This document shows positions 22,100 to 34,099 of a stretch of DNA of 64,000 nucleotides, one piece after another; within the stretch, counting starts at the first letter, position 1, and every line of letters begins with the position of its first letter. Source of the stretch: Lithospermum erythrorhizon (Eukaryota > Streptophyta > Magnoliopsida > Boraginales > Boraginaceae); contig JADFUC010000894.1 of assembly GCA_019722365.1 (NCBI GenBank), forward strand, positions 1 through 64,000. The letters run 5' to 3'. The notes beneath the pieces were generated by a model. That model saw nothing but the letters and a program-made list of their open reading frames with translations, was not told the origin of the DNA and ran no database searches. Made by a program: the position numbers and the translations under genes.

Positions 22100-23000
22100 A
22101 CGCAATGCACAAACGAGCATTTGGTAACTCGGGAGTCTCAATTGGTTTAAAGAGCTATACCAAATTGGATAGAATCTTCAACATAGTCTTCGTAGATAAG
22201 AAAGTTTCTTCCTCGACTTCCGTCCCTTAAATATCTCCATTCCCAAAATCTTTCAAAGACCTAAATCCTTCACCAAACTCCAAGCACTGTTAAACCCCTT
22301 CACCTTTTGAATATCGACTTGCAACCAAATATCAAAGATATCTTCTACATATAGAACTAAGTAGATAGGTGGAACCATCACTAACATTGTCAGAGTAAAC
22401 ACAACTCATACGACTCTCGACAACCCACCCTATCATATAGCCATCAAATCTCTGTGCACTACCGCCGGAGATCGCTTTTAAACCATACAAAGATTTCTTC
22501 AATCTCTGGAACATAATCTTCCTCTTTCCTCGAAACCATCCTCGGGCTTCCAAAGTGGGTCATAAATTTCTTCATCCAACCTCCATGTAAGAAAGTCGCT
22601 CTCGATCTAGCCGCTTCTCGGTGCCCAAGTCCCTCACGCGGCAACTACAACAAAGCAAGCACCTCGATAGAAGCGCCAGTTCGATCACAGTGAGAAAATC
22701 TCATTGTATTCAACTCCTTCCTCAATCGAAACCCCAGCAACCACTCTACTATATTTTAACCCCCCCTATCCGGTGACAACCTTCTTCGCTTGAAAATCCA
22801 CTCGCAAGTAACAATCTTTCTTCTCACGGGCGTTTCGCCTAACTCCCAAGTTTGATTCTGGCGAAGGATTCCATTCTCCTTCCCATGGCAGCAAGCTATC
22901 TGACCTAATTCTAGTACCGCCATAACTTTCCAGAAGAAATCGGCTCATTAGACGTAACTTCCTTTTGCAACCGTGAAAGCAAAAGTTCTAACATATTCTC
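22100..23000 (-). pseudogene. Reverse transcriptase remnant of the Tork-type element
   Basis: RLKKSLYGLK near 22470 is the copia RT signature. A YVDDI-like stretch follows at about 22330-22350 (CRRYL near the end of that frame). Other parts are interrupted by stops and indels. Confidence 0.65.
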
Positions 23001-23249
23001 ATATCCATACCTCAAAGGAGTGTACTCCGTAATTTGCTCTTCGGGCGACAGAGCCAAACTCAAGGAGTGTTCATTCGATGGAACTTCCGACAGCCAAGCC
23101 TGATCAGGACCGGTAAGAGCTACTCTCTACCATCACCATTAACACTGCATCTCTGCCCACCGCTCCCCAACACCACCTTCGCTTCAGAATTATGTGAAGT
23201 TGATGGGTCATCTAAACATGTAATCTCATCAAATATTATATTTCATGAA

Positions 23250-24250
23250 TAAATTCCTCTATCGTGAAGACACTCAAATTCTATACTCCCCTTTCACACC
23301 ATCACCATAGCCTCTTTGGCCAAATATATTCTTCTTTGCTCCTCGTTCAACTTACCCTCATTCACATGATAATAAGCAAAGGCAACCAAAGACTCTCAAT
23401 TGTGATAACGCCAGACCAAGTTAGACCATAATTCAACAGGAGCTGATTAATACCCGCGAGGACCACGGTTTATCGTGATAGCAAAGTCGTGGTTGACCGC
23501 TTTTAGCCCAAAACACTCGTCAACCCAAATAAGCCATGAGCATACAACGAGCTCTCTCCCGTATGTGTTTGATTCATATTTGCCTCGCTACACCATTCTC
23601 GTCAGCGTATGCCTAACCCAGATGACGCTTCAAGAATCCTTCCTCCGCCCATAAAACTCATCAAACTCAAACCAATTCCATCGTTGTCGCACGCAACCGC
23701 TTGACCTTCTTCTTCCCTCAGCTTGATTTTCCATCACTAAAATCTTCCAACTTGAAGGTTTCAAAGCATCACTTTTCTGGCTTCATAATAAAAAGCACTC
23801 AAGTCAATCCTTGAATAATCGAGCTAACGTAATCCAAAGGTACCTTTCTTCTTATGAGTCGCCGAAATTTACTGCGATAATTTCCCAAAGACACAAGGCT
23901 TACAAACAACAAAGAAGTCTTTCAACTTCACACACCAAGAAGATTGTCCCAAATTGCACTGCGATCCTCTCACTACGCGACTAAGCCTCATACGCCACAA
24001 CTTAGTCATATTATCATTTTCAACAACAAATGATGCAACAGTAGTAGAATCCAGAAGCGTAGCACCTGCATAAATACAACGCACTCGGCTTAACACCTTC
24101 GTAATCACCTCGTAACCTCTCGCGAAACATTTATCACTCCACCTTCACCTTAAACCTAACCCTTTCTATCTAAATAGACTCAACAAAAATCAAATTCTTC
24201 TACAATGGAACATATCTAACATCTTCTAAGGTACAGAACTTACCATCATG
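23250..24250 (-). pseudogene. Pre-integrase/integrase remnant of the Tork-type element
   Basis: The frame at 24108-23869 reads VASFVVENDNMTKLWRMRLS, then KPCVFGKLSQ. This matches the LWHMRLGH..CEHCVFGK pre-integrase region of Tnt1-like elements. Integrase core motifs further down (toward 23250) are blurred. Confidence 0.65.
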
Positions 24251-24399
24251 AGTCCTAATTTTTATAGAACCTATCCTAACTACTTTGCAAACATAACTGT
24301 TGGCCATAGAAATATTACCACCATCTACTTGCTCATAAGTCGAAAACCATTCTCTTAGGACATATACGATAAAGATGCTCCGTAATCAAGAGATCCATA

Positions 24400-25230
24400 C
24401 ATCGGGTGTAAATGTGTGGCTATCGCTGAACTAATGCTATATCTTCCTCGATTTGTAATTACTGCACAAGAACGGTACTGCATTTATTAAATTGTTCTCA
24501 TTTCTTCAGACAATCGGTTTTCCAATGTCCTTCTCCACAAGACGACAAACATCCCTGGGGCTTCAACCCCGCTTGAATTGCTCTAGGAAACTTTTTCCTT
24601 AACAAATCCCCGACATTATCATGAATAACCCAACAACAGTATCCAAACTAGAACCACTACAAATATGCCTCAATTTCCTCGTTATGAAGAAGATTCTTAA
24701 CTTCTTCTCAGAAAGTTACAGAGTCTTTACCATTAGTCATGTATCTTTAAACTCCATATGACGCCGTAAAGAACCAATGAATTAAGGCAAAGATCTCATC
24801 ATCAACATAAACATCAATATTACGCAAATCTAGTAATATTCTGGTGATTAGTTTATCTAAGCGGTCTTTTATGACGCATCTTCTCGCATACGCAATTTAA
24901 CAGACGTTGTTTCTGAAGAACAACTTGTCAAGTTAAGTTTAGGTCATATACGTATTCTTCAAATTAGCACAATCCAAAGAATGTCTCCCCTACTTAAACT
25001 TCCGTAATAATCTCATCCTCCGTAGACAACAAAGAACGTTGAATGTGACTTCTCCCCAAGTGAATCCCAGCCATGGGAACTCGCGCAGCGGATTCTTCAT
25101 AAGAAAGAGCACGTATCCCCTCTCGGCCTAATAATGCCTCACCTTGATTTGCCATGTATCGCAACTATTTCTCCCATTAAACTTATCTACTTCAAACCTT
25201 ACCACCCATCGCTCGCTGGATACAACTGAA
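24400..25230 (-). pseudogene. Gag remnant with zinc knuckle of the Tork-type element
   Basis: Near 24510-24545 the minus strand encodes a CxxCGEGHWKTDC-like zinc knuckle, the nucleic-acid-binding motif of copia gag. Upstream gag is only partly recognisable and multiply frameshifted. Confidence 0.6.
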
Positions 25231-25237
25231 GCCTGAT

Positions 25238-25252
25238 ACTGGCCATATACTG
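25238..25252 (-). other. Primer binding site of the Tork-type element (degenerate)
   Basis: The minus strand reads GGCCAGTATCAGGC, close to the Met-tRNA primer site TTGGTATCAGAGC. It lies at the inner edge of the 5' LTR. Confidence 0.55.
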
Positions 25253-25559
25253 TACGGAAACTAGATGTGACCACGCAGCGAAATACGTAAGAAAGAAATA
25301 AATTTAACGGGTATCCTCTAACGACGTGTTAGACCAATCAACGGTAGAGCCACCAAAATTTCACTATAATTCTAAAGTTAAACAGACATAATATTGACCG
25401 AATATTGAAGTAACGCTTACTACAGTCTCTACAAAAAACTGTTCTATTTAGCATTTAAATAAAACCTATATACCTGTCGTATATATATTAAAGCAAGTGA
25501 AAGAGGAACAAAAAAGCATTAGTTGATCTAGTTGCCAGTCCATCAAGTCACTTTCAACA
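25253..25559 (-). repeat. 5' LTR of the Tork-type element
   Basis: The minus-strand start is TGTTGAAAGTGACTTGATGG at 25559. It aligns with the 3' LTR at 20945-21253 and ends at the primer binding site. Confidence 0.7.
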
Positions 25560-26666
25560 GTTTCTCATGTAGAGGTACGCTTCGATTGGGGCGTATATAA
25601 ATTACTAAACGCTCCTGTGAGGATACTATCACAAGAATATATTCACAGAATCGGAAATTCATAACGATTTTTTTCTCTATCATAATAAAACAAACATAGT
25701 GTATCTCAAATACCTAAAAAGTTAGGTCCTCATACAATTATACCAGATAATACACTTATATAGGGTTATTTTAATGTTTTTCAAACGACTCTCAAGCAGT
25801 CCATTACGGGGCGATCATCAGCTTATTAAACTTTCATTCTCAGAACGGTCCCACCGAGTCCGTTACGGGGCCGTATCAATATTTTTGGTTAAACGCCCCG
25901 TAACTAATTCCAATTTAAATCGCTACTTGGGACCGTTTTAGTAGCAAAAATCATAGAAATAATAACTTTATACAAATATAATTTGCCACATGACTTAACT
26001 CGCCTCATAGTAAATTTTTGATATTCTAAAGTATGTTACTTGGCTAATAATCTATTCATAATATAGCAATTTATGTACAACCCCATCAGTCATTTATAAA
26101 CATGCATATAACAAATTAATTGTCATTTACTAATAAATGTCATCAATCTAGAACAAATCTGTCCCTTCCCATTATTATACTGACACATTTAAATAAAATT
26201 TCTCCTCAAGAATGAAAACAAACTGTAGATTAATTTTTTATACTATCTTGTGATATTCACAATATATGATGTATAATAATTCAAAAGAAAAGGCAAAGAA
26301 TGGGTTGGATAGAAAAGGCGATAAATGAATTTGGAGTCTTAATTAAATCCTTAGTAGAATTGTTTGGAATTTTCTATTTTGGTGCTTTCTCAATGAAATT
26401 TACTACTGCTTATGTCTTACTCCTCTTAGTTTTTAGGTTTATATTAGTGTTTTATTATTTCAAGTTTAAACCAAAAACATCGAGAGAGGAGAAAGCAAAA
26501 TGAAATTGTAAGCATAATTTAGGCATTTATGAGGACCTCAAAACGTAAGCACATGAATCAATGTGAGTGTGTGTGTTTTTTTCTTTCTTTCTTCCTTTTC
26601 AGATTTGTGGATTTTTCTTGGTTATCAATCAACTGATGTAAGTTTTCAAGACAGAACGAATGGAAT
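25560..26666. other. Intergenic sequence with a dispersed repeat segment
   Basis: 25709-25860 shares an ordered set of words with 39788-39895 (AGTTAGGTCC, TTATTT(T/C)AAT, GTTACGGGG). 25795-25915 contains several ACGGGGC/GCCCCGT words. The remainder is AT-rich, apart from a short hydrophobic frame described separately. Confidence 0.55.
26300..26503 (+). CDS. Small hydrophobic ORF, unknown
   Basis: 67 codons starting MGWIEKAINEFG, with a hydrophobic stretch around residues 21-56 (YVLLLLVFRFILVFYYF) and a basic tail (KPKTSREEKAK). I do not recognise it. It lies in AT-rich DNA 160 bp from a solo LTR, with no clear promoter. An AT-rich random frame often looks hydrophobic, so it may be spurious. 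Confidence 0.15.
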   Translation: MGWIEKAINEFGVLIKSLVELFGIFYFGAFSMKFTTAYVLLLLVFRFILVFYYFKFKPKTSREEKAK

Positions 26667-27162
26667 GGGACCCGACCCGCCCGGTAAGACACCCCGAGGT
26701 CGAGTCGCCATCAACTCAGAGACCAGCCACCAATCGACTGGCCGGGATGACGAAAAACACCGTTTAAAACCAAGAACTCGACAATATAAAATAAATAAGT
26801 TCAAATCAAAACACGACATACAAAAATTTAACCATCGCTTTTATTTCTACCAAACCCAAATATAAAACACCACAACAACCAAGTTTCACAAACGTACTTC
26901 ACAACCATTTTACACTTCAAGATTTCCAACAACTAAAAGTAAAAACCAAGCATTAATCAACAATTTAAAAGAGAGTGACGACGGTGATCTCAGAATTAAT
27001 TCGCTCACCTAAACAAAAGTCATCGACACTGCCGAACTCAATCGGCTCCAGTGGCACTGGCCAACTGAGGCGAAAAAGTGCAGTTTCTACGCCTAATGAA
27101 ATTGATCACCCTGGACAGAACTTACCTATTATCCGAATGAAGTATACAAGAAGCGACAAATA

Positions 27163-27214
27163 CATATGTATATATATATAAGAGTGATGGTATATATATA
27201 TATACATATACATC
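27163..27214. repeat. AT dinucleotide repeat
   Basis: Two (TA)n runs separated by AAGAGTGATGG, inside the solo LTR. Confidence 0.9.
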
Positions 27215-27449
27215 GGTCTCTATCAATAGAATGGGTAACATGTTTTTTCATACAAATATAATACATAAAATGTTATCTATTCAGGACATCATAACAGATA
27301 CTCATCGTAAACAAAAAAGCACATATCAGACAAAACTCGACTTACGTAACAATATCGCATCATATTTCACATCACATAACCAAAACAAAAATCACCCAAC
27401 ACATTAATATCACAATCACAAATAAATGATTTGCAAAAAGCGAAACCAC

Positions 27450-27640
27450 CACACATAATATATAACAATTCATCCTTTTCTCGGCAAAGCCACCCTTCGA
27501 ACACCCATCAACAACATATATATATATCACTTCATCCTTTCCTGTGTCACTCCTTCGAACAATCTAACAACAACATATTATATAACAAATCATCTCTTTT
27601 TTCCGGCAAAGCTCACCTTTCGAACACCCTTAAGTAATAT
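27450..27640 (-). repeat. Minisatellite within the minus-strand solo LTR
   Basis: Three imperfect units of about 60-70 bp share (plus strand) AACAACATAT.ATA, ATCATCC/TTTTC, CGGCAAAGC and CCTTCGAACA. The open frames here are by-products of the repeat. Confidence 0.75.
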
Positions 27641-29222
27641 CATCTCAACATCCACAAATCACACGTACAATGTCAAACACAACAAACACACAACAGTTTC
27701 AAAGTAACATCTATATCACACACAATACAACCAAATCGTACAAAACCGCACTCACCGTAGATATCTAAATATTTACACAATTATACCTCAACATGAATAT
27801 AGGAAATACTCCTCAAGATAAACATATTCAAATATTATGCTAAAACACAAATGTACTCATACCTAGATACCTCCAATAAACACACCAACACGATCTAACG
27901 ACCACACACAAGTTCAACAACTACGCCTCACAACAATACACACCTGATAGGTTCACAACACGATACATTGCCACAGCTTAACTTATCATACACACCCAAA
28001 CACAACAAGATAACAAGCTTAGTGATAAATCCTCAATTGCTGGCACTCACTCACGCCCCAAATTAATCGATCCTCACTGCTCCACGTCCCGAGTCCGAAT
28101 GCATATTACAAAAATAAAATCACAACTCGAACTATTAACCCTTTTTTTATCCTAATTTAAATACTTGAAGTTTCTTTTTAACTCATTTCGCTTATAAATT
28201 TATACCCCACGTGAAAGATACTAATTATGTTTCAATAACAATCTCGATGACAAACCTCGCTACTCCGACTAAATTCGATAATCACTTATATTATATTCAA
28301 ACTCCCAAACATTTTGGGGCCACTCTAATTCACCCTAATTTCAACCTTTTTCCCAATTAACTTAACTATAATCCTTCAACCCTAATCCCTGTTCATTTAC
28401 TTCACCCAAATTCCACTAAGATCAATTCCAACCTATTTAATTCCCAACACTTATATTCATATTTATCCCAAAACAATCACACACGATCCACTAACTTATT
28501 TACATTAACCACACATTTTAGCTAGTCAACTCACGATCACCCGAAGTCGTAATTCACTATCACAAAGACTTTCTACCCCAATATCGATCATTATCAATCC
28601 CTTTACATTACAATTTAGGCTCTTAGACACAATTCTATTCAATAATTTATCCAAAAATCCAAAGTCATCCGCTCCTAAAAACATCCAAAAATTTCACATC
28701 AAACACCATATTTCAAGCCAAGAATAACTAATTTACAACCCAAGAATCAATCGGAGCAATAAAATTCAAAATATCAAAAACAAATGAAAAGTCAAGTTTT
28801 GAGATTTCACAAAAAATACCAAAAATATCGCACCTTTACCTTGAAACCAGAGATGATGAGAAACTCAAAAAATTTTAGCCCAAAGCTTCGAGAATCGAGG
28901 AGTAAAAATCGGTAAAGAAAGATAAAAAAATGAAGAAGGTTCCGGCCGAAAGAAGAAGAAGACGTGATTTTTGGGTCAAGGTTCTCGGGGCTCAAAAATG
29001 TCCTTTAAGTGGTTGCGTAACGGGTTGGGCCCAAAAGCCCAACCCAGGAAGTTATCCGTACTCTTAATTCGCCGATACTTTCGCTTTAACTTAATCCGAC
29101 AACTGTCTAACATAACATTTACTTAACATAAAATATTTAGTGGGTTCCAATTTCACGAAAAATAAATTAATAATTTCATATTTTAGTTTATTTTATTAAC
29201 GTGGTCTACCTAAGTTATTACA

Positions 29223-29818
29223 ATGAAACCGGTACGTAAGATGCTGTGGTTTGTTTTTAACCTATTGGACAATTATAACATAAATGACAAAATGATGAAT
29301 TGCCCAATTTATGCACGGTACTCATTTAAAAATCTCTATCTGTGATTTAAGTTCTAATTTCGGGCTCAAACTTACTATTAAAATCAACAGAATTCAACAG
29401 AACTATTCTCTCAAGTAAAGAGAATATTTTAAGTGAAAAGTCAGATTTGGCATAAAATCAATGTTTTTGACTGGGAGCTGAAAAGAAAAAAGGCTCCCTT
29501 TCTCTCTAGCAAGTTGAATCTCTTTTTTCAACTCGTATTAAACATTAACACTACTTTCCGACTTTAATTATCTTCTCCTCTATCTCTTTCACTTTTTCAC
29601 ACCTTTTCTTTTATCTTTCCTCTTTCTTTCGCTTCCAATAACTAAAATCTTCATATTTTTGAAAAGTCAACAAATAATATGAACTCCCAAAGTCAATCCT
29701 AATCAACTTCATCGCTCTACAAACTACTTTCTTCATCACAAGAAATATTCCACCCTAAATTCATCTAGTTCAAATTTCAAAAGCCTAGGCCCCAGAAGTT
29801 CACTTTTTCGAGGCCTAG
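29223..29818. other. Intergenic sequence between two LTRs
   Basis: AT-rich with no open frame. It ends with a possible hairpin (CTAGGCC 29785-29791 and GGCCTAG 29812-29818) at the very edge of the next LTR. Confidence 0.5.
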
Positions 29819-32535
29819 ACGAATAACCCGTTATTTAAAAAAAAAAATTAAATTTTTTCTGGCCTTGGCTGCTGGGACCCTAACAAGATAATTTTTTTCT
29901 GATGATGATATTATTTCAGAAAAATTTTGAGCCGAATTTCATTTATAATTTAAGAATAGCTTACATGGAAGAATTTTGGTCTTCAATCGGGTTCGTGGAG
30001 ATTTAAGTACGATAAATGAGAATTAACCGAAACCTAACTAGACTCGATTTTTTTGGCAAATATCTTGCAAGCTTATCCTCCACATCATAAAACCAAGTCA
30101 TCATCTTCATCTTGTTCCATTTTTGGTCAGAAATATTCACCCTCCCCCTAAAAATTTCATTTTCCATTTCTTCATCAGTTTTCAAACTCGATCGTCAGAA
30201 TATCGGGAGCCCCATAATTCTCTTCGAAGGCGTAAGAAATTCCCCAAGTCTTTCGAGATATTTCGGTTTCGACATAGTTGACTTTAGTTGACTTTTTCAT
30301 AATTGAATTCCATGATAAATCTTAGTCAAGGCGGGTTCCGCGGACGATTCAAGCTTTGATGAATTTGATTTGTAGAGATCAAGCTGAGGACGCATGGGTT
30401 TGTGCTGACTTTTTAGGTTTTCTAAGCTGACTTTACATGGATACTTTTTATAAGACTTTAAATGTGAGTAAGCCATATCGGGGACCTTATTATAGTTGTT
30501 ACGATGTTAAATTGGTGATTTAAAATTGATTAGTGAAAAGCATGGCTGAAAAGCGTAAATTCCAAGTTGAGTTATACCTGGGATCTTCGAGCATGTGATT
30601 ACACTACGGACACGATGACAGTTGTAATAACTATAAGCTTCCATTTGTAAATGAAAGCGATGCGACATGGAATTCTAGCGGGAATCGATTGGTCAAAGGT
30701 CCGACGGGATTATAGACTCGACAGTTATCCGTCATGTTAGACTGCTAGAGATACTTCCCCAAGAGTCGTTATGTATCTTCTAGAACGCCCAGATAAGAGT
30801 AGGTCTCGACATACTTTACGGGGTTGCTTAGGCTGATCGTGGAAAAGGGCATTACTCGATTGTTTTTCCTCGGCTCATGGTATTAGAAAGCGAAGTACTT
30901 ATCTCACGCGTGTTACTTTTTACGCATTTACTTTAAATTGTGTGAACATGTTAGTCAGGATATGATTATGCGAATGACATACATGCTATTATGATATGAT
31001 TATGTGAGAACGATATAATTTGTTATGATATGATTATGCGAACGATATGCGTTATCGCTAAGTATGATTACGTGAGTAACGACATATACGTAATCATATA
31101 TGATTACGCGATTATATTCGCGGGCGTTGAAGATTTCAGGCACAAATAACTCCCAACTTATATTTTTGATTGGCCTCGGCTTTTACACTTATGACGGCGC
31201 GGCCTTGTTGGCGATTGTTTGACTTACGATTGTGAGATGTTTTAGTCAAAGGCTGATACTGTCAGAGCAAAGAGCTAGTTATCGGTAGGCGCATGTTGCA
31301 GTTATCTATGACTCATAATGATTTCGAAGATCGTGGGGCACTCTATAGTCGGGATTAGTAGAATTAGCGACCTCCCTTCCTGGCAGATATGTGACGCTAT
31401 CGTCCTATACTACTAAGATAAATACATATTTCACTCTCTTATACTCTCAGAGATAAAGAGCCTGCAGACGACTGCTTTTGATCGCTTGTCGCCAGGTAAT
31501 GTCATGCGGTCTCATACTACCGTATACATGGCTTGGCCTTATACTGCATAAGAAATGCATTTAGTCTTTGATCACTTCTCAACAAGGCGGCATTGTCGAT
31601 GTGGCCCCATATACTATGTATAATACATGCTGCCTTATACTTAGTGTAGAGCTGGGCGTGCCTTATACCAGAAAGGCTTTATACTTACAGATAAAACATG
31701 GTTGGCCTTATAATCAAGCAAGATAAAGTCAGCTGGGTGATTATCGACAGTCCATTCCTCACAGTGTACTTGATCGAGTATACGCAAGTATTTGTAGACG
31801 CAGACATCGCTGATACGAATGGGGAGGTTCACTCACCAGAGTTTTAATGTTGTCACCATTGGATTTCTTTCTCTCGAAATTGTGCTCACGAACCTTCTAT
31901 TATATCTTCATGTATTATGTCCGAGATTTCCTCATGAATTATTGTATGACCTTTTAGGTAAATTCCTCGGATATATGTATTTTATTCATATTTGACTATT
32001 ATATTATTGATCGACTATTCCTACGGTAAGCCACTCCCCCTGTTTCACTAAGCCTCGCGCTTACACCCTTTTCGCATTGGGCGGCATTTCATTTGTGCCA
32101 GTCGACAGACGTCCAACAGCCCAAGAGGGTTTGCCACAGAAGTTTTGTTCCGAGTGGCTGTGTGAGCACTGCGGCAAAAGGATCCCGCTGTACCGATTTT
32201 GATGCGTCACAACCGGTTTGATTGTTGTATCTTTAGCCTTGTCTACCGTTGTCATTTTGTATTCAGATACAAGACGTATCCGTCAGAAATTTCTGCCGAC
32301 ATTACTTTATTTTGGGATATTGCCAGGTATATATATGCATGGGTTTGTCGCTTTATATTAGCTTCGATGGATTATAAATTTTAAAAACTGCTTTTTGATT
32401 AAAACCTTAATTCATGTGATCACATTTTGGATGAAACGAATTGTATTTTAAATCGAAGCCTGCCCATCTGCTGGGCGATCAAGGTTCTGGATTTAATGAT
32501 TGTCACTGTATGCTCTGACTGGGCGGGTCGTTACA
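29819..32535 (+). repeat. 5' LTR of Tekay-like element 1
   Basis: It starts near CGAATAACCCG and ends GGGCGGGTCGTTACA. It aligns over its whole length with 36018-38760, sharing for example GAATTTCATTTATAATTTA, GGGTTCGTGGAGATTTAAGT, CTTATCCTCCACATCATAAA and GGGGACCTTATTATAGTTGT. Two internal tandem-repeat zones lie at about 30955-31110 (TGATATGATTATG units) and 31380-31720 (TTATACTA/TTATACTT units). Confidence 0.85.
30955..31720 (+). repeat. Tandem-repeat zones in the 5' LTR of element 1
   Basis: 30955-31110 has imperfect units of about 30-35 bp built on TGATATGATTATGxGAA. 31380-31720 has units built on GGCCTTATACTxxxxxATAA. The 3' LTR has the same zones at about 37155-37335 and 37640-37980, with different spacing. 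Confidence 0.75.
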
Positions 32536-32537
32536 AT

Positions 32538-32551
32538 TTTGGTAAGAAGCT
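32538..32551 (+). other. Primer binding site of element 1 (degenerate)
   Basis: TTTTGGTAAGAAGC follows the LTR by two bases and resembles TTTTGGTATCAGAGC, the Met-tRNA primer site used by Tekay-like elements. Confidence 0.6.
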
Positions 32552-32670
32552 AGTTTCGGGGACACGGTATTCGCATGTCATACAATACTTGTTTTTCTTT
32601 TGAGTCGGTGAGAGCGGTGTCTTTTGTATAAGTCTCGTGTCTTTTTCTTTTGTCATGTAGACTGGCTGAG

Positions 32671-33900
32671 GATGCCACCAGAGCATGGGGCGGTGTAGAT
32701 GCAGAGGTGCAGTAGGCCAGAGGAGGCCGAAATGGGTGCGGGTATATCGCCGATTTAGTACAAAGATGGACTGGGCGGTCCGGGAGGCGCATTTCGAGCA
32801 TGTTTGGTGTCGGTGTAGACCTCGTAGAGAGCGTTAATGCTTTAAAGCAGTTCAGCCAAAATGCGGGCCGAATTCCGCAGCAAGCTCGCTTGACCGCTTC
32901 AAAGAGTGATCCGCAATCGCTTTCGTGTTCAAAGCACAGTTCATCCGGGGACATGAAGTCGATTTTGAGCCGATGGAATCAAGTGGGCTTGTGACGGTAG
33001 TGAAGCTCCTCTCCTCCTCTGCTACTTATAGACTTCACGGTGCTCAAAGCGATTGGGGGCGGGAGAACTCTTCTATACAGACTGACCATGGTAGTGAGTG
33101 TTCATGTTTCCTGAAATGATTTCTGAAGCCGAGCTCTTCAGTGGAGAATTAGTTTCGAGAATTCACACATGGCTCGAGAAACATTTCAAGCCGACACGTG
33201 CTCAGGTCAATGCTATGAGTACGAGAGTGCTTAGTGATTTGTTAACCACTTCGATGTTTATCCTGTAGCGCGGCAGGGATCACTAGATTCAGTGGACGGA
33301 TTTCCTCTCCGACGTGGGAGATAATGCTTCACCATCTCACCGATGGAGTTTACTAGTCATGCCATGAGAATTCACTCGGCATGAAATTAGCCAAGTGTAA
33401 CTAGAGCTGATCGGTGAGGAGTCGACCTCGAGACTTTCTTGGCCCGAGACCTTCTAGCTCTGTGAAAGTTCGAGGTGAGGACGGATCAAATAGCTGCCCG
33501 GCGTAGTCACTTCGCTCCGACAAATATACTCGAAGTTATGATACTACCCTTCTCGCACGGCTGGCGTCATGCAGTATCCGGGCGGGGTCCGTAGTAGTCT
33601 CTCCGGGGTCCGCAGAGGTATCCGCTTAAGTACGCTGCTGTCGATTGGGTACATGCAGCCAGGATTGAGGGTGGTCTTTATGCTATCGATGCTGCGCAGC
33701 CTCGTGACATTGGGCGGCGAGTGTCCTCTTCCTGCAGGGAGCCAAAGACTGGCCACTGCCGAGGCGGTTATCGTGAGTCGGGCGGTGCCATTCGCCGTGC
33801 GGGGGAAAGCCGGGACATGAGCTATAGGACTTTAGGAGTCCTGGCTGGTAACAGCCGAGTCGGTTTGTGCTCATGCCGCTACACACGTGAAAGTTATGAT
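32671..33900 (+). pseudogene. Gag remnant of Tekay-like element 1
   Basis: ATGCCACCAGAGCATGG at 32671 is a typical gypsy gag start, about 135 bp after the primer site. The same spacing is seen in element 2. The following 1.2 kb is collinear in size with gag, but stops and shifts prevent any domain call. Confidence 0.45.
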
Positions 33901-34099
33901 ACCCTTTTGTCGTTAGCTGTATATTATTTCCGTATGATACTGAGGCCAAAAAAAAAGTTGTTTCGACTCTGCCACGATTTTTTGTGTCTCGCAGTTTATT
34001 CCCGCTTTATCTGTATGTTGCAGCCTTGGCTCGCCCCACTCGAGATTATGACACCAGAGGCAGAAAAGTCGTTGACGCAGATATGTAGACTGCCCTTGA

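Larger units (their letters stand above)
20945..25559 (-). mobile_element. Degenerate Tork-type Ty1-copia retrotransposon (minus strand)
   Basis: Two related ends of about 300 bp flank a decayed interior. From high to low coordinate it holds 5' LTR, primer binding site, gag with zinc knuckle, integrase, reverse transcriptase, RNase H, polypurine tract and 3' LTR, the normal copia order. The ends share CTAACGACGTGTTAG, AAATTTCACTATAA, GAGGAACAAAAA, AAGCATTAGTTGA and CCATCAAGTCACTTTCAA. No frame is intact. Its transcription direction is the same as that of the pyruvate decarboxylase gene, and its 3' LTR borders that gene's promoter. No clear target-site duplication. Confidence 0.8.
26667..29222 (-). 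repeat. Solo LTR of a Tekay-like Ty3-gypsy element (minus strand)
   Basis: On the minus strand it starts TGTAATAACTTAGG (29222) and ends in GGGCGGGTCGG(G) near 26667, similar to the termini of the two full elements. It carries a minisatellite 0.8-1.0 kb before its 3' end, and a GGTGAGTGCGG block matches the GGTGAGTAC region of the other LTRs. No internal domain flanks it. The last bases of the 3' terminus have diverged. Confidence 0.65.

Noticed and set aside
26563..26865. 100-codon frame
   Set aside because: It runs from flanking DNA into the antisense of the solo LTR end; chance frame.
32550..32954. 134-codon minus-strand frame
   Set aside because: Antisense to the gag start of gypsy element 1; no recognisable domain.
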